Shown: in pieces, positions 37,149-45,716 of the stretch
How positions within the stretch are numbered: the first letter of the stretch is position 1
Layout: every line of letters starts with the position of its first letter
Origin: Flavobacteriales bacterium
Lineage (GTDB): Bacteria > Bacteroidota > Bacteroidia > Flavobacteriales_D > Sanyastnellaceae
Length of the DNA stretch: 64,000 nucleotides
NCBI GenBank assembly: GCA_019694805.1
Contig: JAIBBG010000003.1
Span: 62,001-126,000 of the forward strand
Direction of reading: 5' to 3'
The notes under the pieces: generated by a model
Told to the model about the DNA's origin: nothing
Seen by the model: only the letters and a program-made list of their open reading frames with translations
The model's database searches: none
Position numbers and translations under genes: made by a program

Positions 37149-38090
37149 TCAAAATTGTCGAATCAATGCTGGTCTTTGGGTGATTTCATGATAACAGATA
37201 ACACCCTCAGCGAAATAATGAAACACCATACTTTTCCGGGTTTTTGATTTGTTGGTGTGGGCTTCCCCACCGTGAAACAGGTTGGCGTGCCAGATGAGCA
37301 GATCTCCGGCATTTGCTGTGAATACTTCTTTCTGAATGCCGTGTTCGGCTATTTTTTTTTGTATAAAATCCTCGTACTCGGTATAGGTTTTCGCACCAGT
37401 GAACAAAGCGTTTCCTTCGTTACCGTAGTCGCTATTGAGGTAGTAAGGAAGTTTGTGGCTTCCTGGGTAATAGTGAAGAGCCCCTTGTTCCGCTGAGATA
37501 TCTTCCAACGCGAGCCAACATGCACACAATCCACCAAGAGGATAGGTTGTCATGTGAATGGAGTCGCTATGTGTTCGTTGTTGACTTCCATTGAGAAAAT
37601 TAATGCTTTGAAACAGGATCGCCCGCCTTCCCATGAGGGCAGAAAGCAAATCGAGTAAATGCGGATGGTTGCCAACGCTTCTCAGCAATGCTGACTGGTG
37701 AATGGCAAACATGATTTTATTCTGATACTTAAAATTGATCTTTCCAGAAGATAACAGTTTTTCTATTTCACCATTGATTTCTTCAATTTTATCCTTGGAA
37801 AAAAATCCTCTTAAAATGACAAAACCATTTTTATCAAAATCACGAACAGCGTTTTTGTTTTCTTCTGACAAGTCCTTGAATGCTGGCATTTTTTCAAGAG
37901 CCACGATATCAACGGAGTCACTCAAGTCCTGATTTTTCAATTGGCGGAAATCTGCACTGGAAACTGGGGAAAAGTATGCTTTACCAATTCCGTACTTCTT
38001 GTACAATGCCGTATTGTGCGACAGTTGTGAAGGGTGAAACAAGTTGTAGAGTGCGTATGCGGGTTTTAGCCGTCGGATCAAATTGAGCAT
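37149..38090 (-). CDS. PhyH-like Fe(II)/2-oxoglutarate dioxygenase
   Basis: A 313-residue enzyme of the phytanoyl-CoA dioxygenase superfamily. The iron ligands fit HSD in QRTHSDSIHM (near residue 185) and the distal His in LLIWHANLFHGGEAH (near 270); Arg in KTRKSMVFHYF binds 2-oxoglutarate in the family. FVILRGFFSKDKIEEIN near residue 92 is the usual lead-in. Such enzymes hydroxylate diverse small molecules, lipids or peptides; the substrate is unknown. It is last in a three-gene leftward operon after a T9SS protein and an 86-residue protein, 2 nt behind the latter. A biosynthetic or surface-modification role is possible but unproven. Confidence 0.88.
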   Translation of the reverse strand: MLNLIRRLKPAYALYNLFHPSQLSHNTALYKKYGIGKAYFSPVSSADFRQLKNQDLSDSVDIVALEKMPAFKDLSEENKNAVRDFDKNGFVILRGFFSKDKIEEINGEIEKLLSSGKINFKYQNKIMFAIHQSALLRSVGNHPHLLDLLSALMGRRAILFQSINFLNGSQQRTHSDSIHMTTYPLGGLCACWLALEDISAEQGALHYYPGSHKLPYYLNSDYGNEGNALFTGAKTYTEYEDFIQKKIAEHGIQKEVFTANAGDLLIWHANLFHGGEAHTNKSKTRKSMVFHYFAEGVICYHEITQRPALIRQF

Positions 38091-38092
38091 GT

Positions 38093-38353
38093 TCAGGATT
38101 TGAATTCAGCATAGTTCCAAATTCCAACCATCTGTTCCCGAATAAAATCTCTGGATTTCTGATAAACATCGTCCTGATTTTTAAACCAAATGATTTTGTA
38201 AAGATTGGATTCTGCTTGGAGTCTGGTGAGTTTTACCACCTCAATACCATGTATTGGCGCTTGCACCGACTCAAGCAAATCGATGTAATCAAGGCACTCT
38301 TGCTTGTCGCGATAAATGGTACCGTTACGATCTGTTACTGCAAGTCTTCTCAA
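38093..38353 (-). CDS. 86-residue protein of unknown family
   Basis: A short cytosolic-looking protein with no signal peptide or membrane segment. The beginning MRRLAVTDRNGTIYRDKQECLDYIDLLES and middle GIEVVKLTRLQAESNLYKIIWFKNQDDVYQ suggest an alpha/beta fold of about 80 residues. Its ATG overlaps the stop of the upstream T9SS gene by 4 nt, and it ends 2 nt before the PhyH-like gene. This tight packing argues that it is real and acts with the dioxygenase. No family is recognised. Confidence 0.7.
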   Translation of the reverse strand: MRRLAVTDRNGTIYRDKQECLDYIDLLESVQAPIHGIEVVKLTRLQAESNLYKIIWFKNQDDVYQKSRDFIREQMVGIWNYAEFKS

Positions 38354-40083
38354 GCCTTGATGAATCTGATTCGTTGATGATTTACTTCGGCGAAATAGAT
38401 CCCTGGTGCGAGTGAGGAAACATCAATTGACTTCGTGCCAGCTATGGTCATGATGGATTGATTACAAATCACCCGGCCGGTGAGATCATAAATATTTACT
38501 GATGATTGTCCTTGGTTGGCGTCGATATTCAAATACAGTATTCTGCCTGCGGGGTTTGGATATACTGTCATCAACTTTGTTGGTTCTTCACTTATCGCAA
38601 GATCAACAGTAAGTACTTCGCTTGACATATCACAACCATACGTGGTTGTTACCTGCACGGCATAGTTTCCTGATTCAGTGATGGGCAAATAGGAAGATGT
38701 TGCGTTATCGACGGCCAATCCGTTGAAGTACCATTGGTAAGAAGAATAGATGTCCGGAACAGAAACTTCCATGGCGTTGACATCGAACTCTACGGTAAAT
38801 TCTGGACAGTAAAGAATGGTTTCACTCACAGCAGAACATCCAAATTGATTTGCAACTTCGGCGTAATACTGACCACCATCTGTCATGGTATAAGAAGAGC
38901 TATTAACATCCTGAATTGGCACACCATTCTGATACCATGTGAAAGTGGTTAAAGAAGGATCTGCAAACGAAAGTGTTGTCCCGGTTTGTGAAATGGTAGC
39001 ATCAGGTATTGGCAGCACTGATACAGTAATGCTGTCCATGAATACATTGGATTCCGTGAGCATCACGTTGAATATTCCCGTAGTGCCGTTTCCTGTGTCG
39101 AAGAAATTGGCGCCATCTAATAATTCGATATTTGCTGATCCAAGGTCGTCATCAGCGGTAATGTCGTCGTCATCTAAGAATTGAAGAACATAAGGTGGAT
39201 TAGACAATTGAAGCCCGAGTGCATTCCAGCTGGTATTGGTGGTGTTGTCCTGTGTTGCTGAGGCATACACCAAATTTCCATCGCCATCGAAAATTTGAAA
39301 GTAAGGATCTGCGGTACTGATGAGATCGTCCAAATCACCGCTCCAATTGTCGTTCAAGGTAGAGACTGTTACCACATCGAGATACCAATCCGAAACTGTT
39401 GTCGTGAGCACGACTTCATAGTCACCAATTTCATCATAAAAAATCGTTGAGGGATATTGTTCAGTGCTTGTCTGTCCATTGCCAAAATCCCATGAATACG
39501 AAACAACAGAAGGAGATGGAACCTCGACAAGTGCATCATAGTTGACGTATAGTCCACCACAGTCAGCCATGTTATCAAAACTGAATGAATTGGCAGAGCC
39601 TTCGCCTGGATCAACAATGAGTACAGATTCGAATGATTCTACTTGTGTCACTTCAAAACCTAACGCGCTCACAAGCGCAGATACGGTGATGACAACACTA
39701 TATGTGCCTGAAAGCAAAGGTGTACCGCAGATAGTTGCACAGCCATAATTTTCACCATTCACGGGAGAATAAGTTGCGTCCGGATCATTGAGTGTAAACT
39801 CCAAACCATAAGGCAAACCTGTTGCCGAAGTGATTGTAACAGAAAGTAGCGTTGCGTTGATACCAGACCCCGGATCTGTGATTTCTGTTGGCATATAAAA
39901 CGTCAATTGCTCTTCGTAATATGAACCCGCTACGGCGTTGGGTTGGACAGCTGGACAAACAGCCGGCAAACCATTGGCGCTTGTGCATGTTTCATCTGGA
40001 ATACATGTTGGACACTGAGCAGAAGCGACCATGCTCATGCTCAACAGCAAGGCGCATAGTATAATGGGTAAAAAATATTTCAT
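38350..40083 (-). CDS. T9SS-exported Ig/PKD-domain protein
   Basis: A 577-residue secreted protein with a signal peptide (ILCALLLSMSMVASA-Q). Residues about 20-45 are Cys-rich (CPTCIPDETC). A PKD domain with VSYSWDFGNGQTS lies near 190-235, and Ig-like modules with repeated SYQWYFNG- and FTWYQNG-type strands follow to about 490. The last roughly 75 residues are a T9SS type A sorting domain (MTVYPNPAGRILYLNI ... VNIYDLTGRVICNQ ... LAPGIYFAEV). It should be secreted by T9SS and attached at the surface. It is first in the operon with the 86-residue protein and the PhyH-like dioxygenase. Confidence 0.92.
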   Translation of the reverse strand: MKYFLPIILCALLLSMSMVASAQCPTCIPDETCTSANGLPAVCPAVQPNAVAGSYYEEQLTFYMPTEITDPGSGINATLLSVTITSATGLPYGLEFTLNDPDATYSPVNGENYGCATICGTPLLSGTYSVVITVSALVSALGFEVTQVESFESVLIVDPGEGSANSFSFDNMADCGGLYVNYDALVEVPSPSVVSYSWDFGNGQTSTEQYPSTIFYDEIGDYEVVLTTTVSDWYLDVVTVSTLNDNWSGDLDDLISTADPYFQIFDGDGNLVYASATQDNTTNTSWNALGLQLSNPPYVLQFLDDDDITADDDLGSANIELLDGANFFDTGNGTTGIFNVMLTESNVFMDSITVSVLPIPDATISQTGTTLSFADPSLTTFTWYQNGVPIQDVNSSSYTMTDGGQYYAEVANQFGCSAVSETILYCPEFTVEFDVNAMEVSVPDIYSSYQWYFNGLAVDNATSSYLPITESGNYAVQVTTTYGCDMSSEVLTVDLAISEEPTKLMTVYPNPAGRILYLNIDANQGQSSVNIYDLTGRVICNQSIMTIAGTKSIDVSSLAPGIYFAEVNHQRIRFIKA

Positions 40084-40209
40084 CCTTGAAATTTTCTGAC
40101 GAAGGTAAACACTCAGTGAGAATTATTGCATCATTCGGATGAAATGTCAAATGGAATAAAAAATTCCAATTATGGCATGCCGTATATGAATCAGGAATGA
40201 GAACAAGTC

Positions 40210-40800
40210 ATGAGCAGCCATTACATTCGCAACATGAATGAAATCCGAAAACATTTCGAAGAAGCCAACACATTGCTTCATCAGATTTTGGAAGACGAGC
40301 GCTTCATAGCAAACATTACATCGGCGGGAAGCCTAATGGTCGACCGTCTGAAGGGCGGAGGCAAAATTATCACCTGTGGCAATGGTGGTAGCATGTGTGA
40401 TGCCATGCATTTTGCCGAGGAGCTTACAGGAAGATATCGCGATAACCGCCCATCTATTGCAGCAGTGAGCATAAGTGATCCTTCGCATATCACCTGCGTG
40501 GGAAATGACTATGGATTTGATTATGTTTTTTCGAGATATGTTGAAGGCGTGGGCAAAGAAGGAGATGTTCTTTTGGGCATTTCCACAAGTGGAAACTCGT
40601 CCAATGTGATAGAGGCTGCAAGGGTTGCGCGATCTAAAGGCATTGCAGTGATAGGCTTAACGGGTAAGGATGGCGGGAATCTTGCGGCTCTATGTGATGC
40701 CGAAGTCCGTGTGCCGTGGTTTCAATATGCAGATAGAATTCAAGAGATACATATCAAGGTGATACATTCCTGGATAGACTACATTGAAAGGAACGCGTAG
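40210..40800 (+). CDS. gmhA: sedoheptulose-7-phosphate isomerase
   Basis: A 196-residue SIS-domain enzyme converting sedoheptulose 7-phosphate to manno-heptose 7-phosphate for lipopolysaccharide heptose. [23 protein letters not shown] (about 55-77) and [15 protein letters not shown] (about 118-132) are the phosphate-binding and SIS signatures. Other parts are [23 protein letters not shown] near the C-terminus. ATG at 40234 is an alternative start that fits family length better. It implies the organism makes heptose-containing LPS core or S-layer sugars. It lies 28 nt upstream of the YifB gene. Confidence 0.94.
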   Translation: MSSHYIRNMNEIRKHFEEANTLLHQILEDERFIANITSAGSLMVDRLKGGGKIITCGNGGSMCDAMHFAEELTGRYRDNRPSIAAVSISDPSHITCVGNDYGFDYVFSRYVEGVGKEGDVLLGISTSGNSSNVIEAARVARSKGIAVIGLTGKDGGNLAALCDAEVRVPWFQYADRIQEIHIKVIHSWIDYIERNA

Positions 40801-40828
40801 AAGACAATAAACAACACAACCTTTAACC

Positions 40829-42367
40829 ATGCTGATCAAAACTTTTGGCAGCGCCGTTTTCGGCGTGAATGCTGCTACCATTATCATAGAAGTCAATGTA
40901 GACCGAGGCGCACAGATTTCGATTGTTGGCCTTCCAGATTCTGCTATTAAGGAAGCACAACAGCGGATTAAAGCAGCATTATCGAATTGCCAATATGAAC
41001 TGCCTGTCAGAAACATTACCATCAACCTTGCTCCGGCAGATATTCGCAAAGAAGGAACTGCTTATGATCTGCCTTTGGCAATTGGATTATTGGCGGCTAC
41101 TGAACAACTCAAGTCCGATTCGTTGGAAGAGTTTATCATCATGGGGGAGCTATCATTGGATGGAAGTCTTCGACCAATCAAAGGTGTTCTTCCCATTGCT
41201 ATTCAGGCTAAAAAGGAAGGCTTTCGCGGGATGATTATACCATCGCAAAACGCACGAGAAGCGGCAATTGTAAGTGATTTGGAAGTATATGGCGTAGACA
41301 CCATTCAACAGGTTGTCAAATTTTTTGAGGATCCCAGCACGTTGACACGAACCATAGTGAATGCTCGTGAAGAATTTAGTCAGAAACTCAATCATTTTCC
41401 GGTTGACTTTTCTGATGTTAAAGGGCAGGAGAACATCAAACGGGCATTTGAAATTGCGGCAGCAGGAGGGCACAACGTCATCTTGATTGGCCCGCCTGGT
41501 GCGGGAAAAACCATGCTTGCCAAGAGACTTCCAACGATATTACCTCCGATGAATTTACAAGAAGCGCTTGAAACAACAAAGATTCATAGCGTTGCAGGTA
41601 AACTCCGAAAAGAGGACTCGCTGATAAGTGTAAGACCGTTTCGGGCACCACATCATACGATTAGTGATGTGGCATTGGTGGGAGGGGGAAGTTTTCCTCA
41701 ACCCGGAGAAATATCATTGGCGCATCATGGTGTTTTGTTTCTCGATGAATTGCCGGAGTTTAAACGAACTGTTTTGGAGGTGATGCGACAACCTTTGGAA
41801 GATCGATATATCACCATTTCTCGTAGTAAATTTTCGATTGAGTATCCCGCAAGTTTCATGTTGATTGCGAGTATGAACCCTTGTCCATGTGGATTTTTCA
41901 ATCATCCGGAAAAGGAATGTGTTTGTGGAGCTGGCGTTGTTCAGAAATATTTGAATAAAGTAAGTGGGCCTCTTTTGGATAGAATTGATATACACATTGA
42001 AGTGACTCCGGTGAGTTATGATATGTTGAGTGAGCGCAGAGTAGGCGAGGGCAGTGAGCCAATCAGACAACGTGTGATCGAAGCACGCAGGGTGCAAGAG
42101 AAACGATATGAAAAAAGGTCAACGATTCATTGTAATGCCCAAATGGACAGTAAGACACTGAAAGAAATTTGCGTGATTGATGATGCGGGCAACAAATTGT
42201 TGCGTGCAGCAATGGATCGACTGAAACTTTCGGCACGAGCATATGATCGCATTTTAAAAGTCTCCCGAACCATAGCTGATTTGGCGGGTTCTGAAAATAT
42301 CAAAACCGAACATTTAGCAGAAGCGATTCATTATCGAAGTTTGGATAGAGAGAATTGGGCGGGTTGA
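40829..42367 (+). CDS. YifB/ComM-family Mg-chelatase-like AAA ATPase
   Basis: A 512-residue protein. An N-terminal ribosomal-S5-like ChlI domain covers about 10-140 (VNVDRGAQISIVGLPDSAIKEA ... LPLAIGLLAA). The AAA module covers about 190-400, with Walker A GPPGAGKTMLAKRLP and Walker B VLFLDELPEF, plus a Cys pattern CPCGFF...C.C near 345-360 typical of YifB. The C-terminal lid lies near 420-510. ComM, the best-known member, is a hexameric helicase promoting branch migration during transformation. The gene follows gmhA by 28 nt; the association is probably incidental. Confidence 0.95.
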   Translation: MLIKTFGSAVFGVNAATIIIEVNVDRGAQISIVGLPDSAIKEAQQRIKAALSNCQYELPVRNITINLAPADIRKEGTAYDLPLAIGLLAATEQLKSDSLEEFIIMGELSLDGSLRPIKGVLPIAIQAKKEGFRGMIIPSQNAREAAIVSDLEVYGVDTIQQVVKFFEDPSTLTRTIVNAREEFSQKLNHFPVDFSDVKGQENIKRAFEIAAAGGHNVILIGPPGAGKTMLAKRLPTILPPMNLQEALETTKIHSVAGKLRKEDSLISVRPFRAPHHTISDVALVGGGSFPQPGEISLAHHGVLFLDELPEFKRTVLEVMRQPLEDRYITISRSKFSIEYPASFMLIASMNPCPCGFFNHPEKECVCGAGVVQKYLNKVSGPLLDRIDIHIEVTPVSYDMLSERRVGEGSEPIRQRVIEARRVQEKRYEKRSTIHCNAQMDSKTLKEICVIDDAGNKLLRAAMDRLKLSARAYDRILKVSRTIADLAGSENIKTEHLAEAIHYRSLDRENWAG

Positions 42368-42443
42368 TATCGGTGCCTGAACTGAATTCATACAAGGCAA
42401 CGGTCGATCTTCCTCCGGTGTCTTTGTATCAAATACCATTACA

Positions 42444-43304
42444 ATGAACAAGATCTGCGTCTTTGTCTTTTTGATTTCATGTTTCTCGCATTCAATCTAT
42501 AGTCAATATCACCCAACATTACTTGAGAGCCAAGTTTGGAAAGGAGTGACATATGGCTGGGGCGTTTTTGATTTTTACCAAAAAGTACAAGGCGATTCTT
42601 TGATTGGCGAAGAGTACTATATGAAAATTTATTCCGGTCAAGGAGAAGACCAAATGGACTACATGGTTGGTCTGCTTCGTGAAGATGAGGCGGAGCAACG
42701 CATTTATATCTGGACGGGAAGTGAAGAACACCTCATCTACGACTTTGATGTTGAGGCCGGCGACGTGGTGTCCAGTTGGGGAGTTGGCACGGAACAGAAC
42801 ATTACAGTGACCAGCGTAGAAACTTTAACCATTGATGGCACCTCGCGAAAAAAAATCAACTTCAATGATCAGTGGGGTGCTGCTTATTGGATTGAAGGAA
42901 TGGGTTCTATTTATGGACTCATTGACGGCGCATTGGGCAATATTGTTGACTATAACCCGGTGATGACCTGTTTGTATCAAAACAATAATTTGATTTGGGA
43001 TAATCCTTTGGATGAAGGCAATTGCGACGCAACATTATCCATTGATGAAACCAGGTTGTCAACCATGGACTATTATCCAAATCCATTCACCACAAACATG
43101 AGGATCAATTTCAACGGACCAACTGTTGGCGGTAATGCATACTTACGCGTTTATGATGTGATGGGAGTGTTGGTATTTGAAATGAATGTGAATTCAAGTA
43201 TGCTTGAGATGGATGGACTTACTTTTCTTTCATCGGGATTATATACGATGTCGTGGATTCAGAACGGAAATCACGTAGCTTCGGGTCGGATAATGAAACT
43301 CTGA
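42444..43304 (+). CDS. T9SS-exported protein of unknown function
   Basis: A 286-residue protein with a signal peptide (FVFLISCFSHSIYS-Q). Residues 20-195 form a beta-rich domain with acidic and aromatic residues (VWKGVTYGWGVFDFYQKVQ, AYWIEGMGSIYGLIDG), resembling a domain that often precedes sorting tags in this phylum. The last roughly 80 residues are a T9SS type A sorting domain: MDYYPNPFTTNMRINF, YLRVYDVMGVLVFE and LSSGLYTMSW. It should be exported through T9SS and cleaved. Its stop TGA shares one base with the ATG of the next gene. Confidence 0.88.
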   Translation: MNKICVFVFLISCFSHSIYSQYHPTLLESQVWKGVTYGWGVFDFYQKVQGDSLIGEEYYMKIYSGQGEDQMDYMVGLLREDEAEQRIYIWTGSEEHLIYDFDVEAGDVVSSWGVGTEQNITVTSVETLTIDGTSRKKINFNDQWGAAYWIEGMGSIYGLIDGALGNIVDYNPVMTCLYQNNNLIWDNPLDEGNCDATLSIDETRLSTMDYYPNPFTTNMRINFNGPTVGGNAYLRVYDVMGVLVFEMNVNSSMLEMDGLTFLSSGLYTMSWIQNGNHVASGRIMKL

Positions 43305-43867
43305 TGCGCGCAACCATTCAATCTTATTTACCGCTCCTTGCTTTAACGGTTGGAATTTTTTTGTTGAGTTGTATTTCGGGCAAAAAGAAGAACTCATCAA
43401 CAGATGAATTATACAAAGTGGAGGTGATGGTTACACAAACCTCATCATACTGCGGTGGTGCAAGACCAAGCGAAGAAATGCTTCAAGAGTTGAACACCTT
43501 GAAGCCGGCATCTGGGTTGACTATTTACATAGGCAAGGGGAATTCGAATCACGGGGTGGATTTTGTGGTTTCATCGAAGACCGACGAGCTCGGCAAGGTG
43601 AGTGTTGAACTATCTGAAGGTATTTATTACATTGTTTTTGATAACAAGACTGCCGCTTATAAAGAAAGTCTGCTTACGACCTACGGCACGGAAACAAAAG
43701 ACTATTCAGCCATTGACATTACTTGTCTTGAGTCTTGGTTTGCGACACCAGAAATCACATTTCATGTGCAGAAGAACAATCTTAGAACTATTGTGTTAAA
43801 TCATCACATTCCGTGCAGTTGGAGCGCCATCCCTTGTGTCAACTACAGGGGACCATTACCTCCGTGA
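43304..43867 (+). CDS. lipoprotein of unknown family
   Basis: About 187 residues from ATG 43304, which shares a base with the preceding stop (TGATG); the frame is open upstream to 43253 but that start lies inside the neighbour. The signal MRATIQSYLPLLALTVGIFLLSC ends in a good lipobox (LLSC). The mature part has VEVMVTQTSSYCGGARPSEEML, then an Ig-like beta region (TYGT ... KDYSAIDITCLESWFATPEITFHV) and a Pro/Gly-rich end. The CGGA...E pattern followed by short strands recalls small Bacteroidota lipoproteins of a carboxypeptidase-regulatory type, but no firm assignment is possible. Confidence 0.75.
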   Translation: MRATIQSYLPLLALTVGIFLLSCISGKKKNSSTDELYKVEVMVTQTSSYCGGARPSEEMLQELNTLKPASGLTIYIGKGNSNHGVDFVVSSKTDELGKVSVELSEGIYYIVFDNKTAAYKESLLTTYGTETKDYSAIDITCLESWFATPEITFHVQKNNLRTIVLNHHIPCSWSAIPCVNYRGPLPP

Positions 43868-43877
43868 AAAAGCAAAA

Positions 43878-43895
43878 GCCGCAAATTCATGCGGC
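43878..43895 (-). terminator. terminator of the YceI gene
   Basis: The 5-bp stem GCCGC/GCGGC with an 8-nt loop is followed leftward by TTTTGCTTTTT. It lies 28 nt after the YceI stop codon. Confidence 0.65.
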
Positions 43896-43922
43896 CTCTG
43901 GTTTCAAAATTTTTTCTTGGAA

Positions 43923-44555
43923 TTATTTCTTAGCGAGAACGTCGAATTCGAGGTTGATGTCATCAGCGAGGATGAGATCTTTCACTGGCATTGCGAAAGC
44001 CACGCCATATTTCTGACGATCGAAAGTGAGTTTTCCTTTCAGACGAACATTGTCACCTTCGAGAGCGATAGATGATACCTCTACTGTTTCCGGATTTGAT
44101 TTACCGCGGATTGTAAGATTGCCGCTGATGCTATTGCCATTAGCTGATGTTACTGCGAAAGTAGCAGTTGGGTTATTGGCAATATCGAAAAAGTCTGGAG
44201 AAGAAAGGTGGCCGATCAGGTCAGCAGCAGTGTGTCCTTGTTCTGTTGTATAGTTAGCATCAGTTGGTTTGATTGAGTTCATATCAATGGTAAGGCTACC
44301 ACCAACCACTTTACCTTCTTTCAATTCAATAGTACCTGCTGAAATATTGATATTACCACTGTGGGCATAGCTTTTTGTTCCTGTCATGTTACCACTCCAG
44401 ATCACGTTGCTTGCCGCTGCATCAACGGTAAGCTTGGCATCACCTTGTAAAGCAGTGAGTGGAGCAGCTGGGGCTGGAGTTTCTGTTTTTGTTTCACCGC
44501 AAGAAGCAAAGATGACTGATGCGGCTACGAATGCGATCAAAAGATTTTTTTTCAT
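43923..44555 (-). CDS. YceI-family lipocalin-like lipoprotein
   Basis: A 210-residue protein with signal MKKNLLIAFVAASVIFASCG and lipobox FASC. The mature domain is a YceI/lipocalin-like barrel: DAAASNVIWSGNMTGTKSYAHSG (typical first strand), ELKEGKVVGGSLTIDMNS, HLSSPDFFDIANNPTATFAVTS, and ISGNLTIRGKSNPETVEVSSIALEGDNVRLKGKLTFDRQKYGVAF. YceI proteins bind isoprenoid or polyprenoid lipids in the periplasm; the ligand is inferred from family. It is transcribed alone and followed by a hairpin. Confidence 0.93.
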   Translation of the reverse strand: MKKNLLIAFVAASVIFASCGETKTETPAPAAPLTALQGDAKLTVDAAASNVIWSGNMTGTKSYAHSGNINISAGTIELKEGKVVGGSLTIDMNSIKPTDANYTTEQGHTAADLIGHLSSPDFFDIANNPTATFAVTSANGNSISGNLTIRGKSNPETVEVSSIALEGDNVRLKGKLTFDRQKYGVAFAMPVKDLILADDINLEFDVLAKK

Positions 44556-44643
44556 TTGTGGTTTGTTTTTGTAGAAATTTTGGTGTGCAAAAGTGTGTAA
44601 TAGTCGAAGCCAGAGACTATGATGTGTATCAACAACGTGCGGA

Positions 44644-44662
44644 GATGTGCTTGATGCACATC
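44644..44662. repeat. inverted repeat in the YceI / carbonic-anhydrase intergenic region
   Basis: Perfect 7-bp arms GATGTGC and GCACATC with a 5-nt centre lie between the divergent YceI and gamma-class genes. It may be an operator for either gene, or chance. Confidence 0.3.
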
Positions 44663-44761
44663 AATGAATCTTTGATCTATGGATGGCTGCATGTTTCAAC
44701 TTTCTGGTGGAGTTGCATGAGAAGTTGGGATATTTGTGATTTAGTTCAATTATAGAAGCCT

Positions 44762-45277
44762 ATGGCATTGATTAAGAAAGTAAACGGCCTTGAGCCGCGA
44801 TTTGGAAAAAACTGTTTTATAGCTGAAAACGCGACCATTGTTGGTGACGTACAGATGGGTGATGAATGCAGCGTTTGGTTCACAGCAGTCATCCGGGGCG
44901 ATGTCCACTATATCAGGATCGGAAATAAGGTCAATGTACAGGATGGTGCTATCCTGCATTGCACCTATCAGAAGGCGCCATTGAATATTGGCAACAATGT
45001 TTCTATTGGTCATCGGGCGATGGTTCATGGCTGCACCATTCACGACAATGTATTGATTGGCATGGGCAGCATCGTGATGGATGGTTGTGTAGTAGAAAGC
45101 AATAGCATTGTTGCTGCTGGTGCGGTATTATTGGAGGGCACCCATGTGACTTCGGGAAGTGTGTATGCAGGCATTCCCGCTAAAAAGGTGAAAGAGGTGA
45201 GTCAAGATTTGTTCGAAGGAGAAATTCAACGAATCGCAAACAATTATGTGATGTATTCTTCTTGGTTTAATCAATAA
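44762..45277 (+). CDS. gamma-class carbonic anhydrase family protein
   Basis: A 171-residue left-handed beta-helix protein. Hexapeptide turns run through most of it. The zinc site is formed by His in DGAILHCTY, and in VSIGHRAMVHGCTI (two His), as in the YrdA/PaaY/CaiE branch. Arg and Asp residues of the active region (RGDVHYIRIG, NVQDG) are present. The family holds both true anhydrases and acyltransferase-like or structural members, so activity is not certain. It shares a stop/start base with the next gene. Confidence 0.92.
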   Translation: MALIKKVNGLEPRFGKNCFIAENATIVGDVQMGDECSVWFTAVIRGDVHYIRIGNKVNVQDGAILHCTYQKAPLNIGNNVSIGHRAMVHGCTIHDNVLIGMGSIVMDGCVVESNSIVAAGAVLLEGTHVTSGSVYAGIPAKKVKEVSQDLFEGEIQRIANNYVMYSSWFNQ

Positions 45278-45714
45278 TGTTGATCAACATGTCAAGTATT
45301 GAAGGTGCCAAATTGGTTGTCGTGTTTTTTTTCGTGGGGATTGTTATCGTTTATGTTTTGTATCTGAACTCGTTGCGCAAAACCATTATTGAAATTAGTC
45401 CGGAAAACAGAAGAGTTCGTCCTGGAGAGGTTTGGCTTATGCTCATCCCTTTGTTTTCGTTGGCGTGGCAGTTTGTCCTCGTCGCCAAAATTGCTGATTC
45501 GTTGCTGGCAGAATACCGAAGCCGGGGCATGACACCTTCTGAATCAAGACCCGGTTATCAGTTGGGGTTAACGATGTCGGTGTGCTTTGTGTCCTCATTG
45601 CTTCCACTGCTTGGAAGTATTATCGCCCTTATCGGATTCATTTGTTGGATCTTGTATTGGAATAAAATGAACAGCTACCGCCAAGAATTAGAAAACATGA
45701 ATTCGGTTTTATAG
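45277..45714 (+). CDS. DUF4328-like membrane protein
   Basis: A 145-residue protein with about four hydrophobic helices (residues 12-30, 51-70, about 95-115 and 116-133). A positively charged loop (LRKTIIEISPENRRVRPGEVWLM) and WLMLIPLFSLAWQFVLVAKIADSL match the DUF4328-like pattern common in Bacteroidota. Met5 is another possible start. The ATG overlaps the preceding stop by one base, so translation is coupled. Its stop is 2 nt from that of the convergent hemH gene. Function unknown. Confidence 0.8.
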   Translation: MLINMSSIEGAKLVVVFFFVGIVIVYVLYLNSLRKTIIEISPENRRVRPGEVWLMLIPLFSLAWQFVLVAKIADSLLAEYRSRGMTPSESRPGYQLGLTMSVCFVSSLLPLLGSIIALIGFICWILYWNKMNSYRQELENMNSVL

Positions 45715-45716
45715 CA

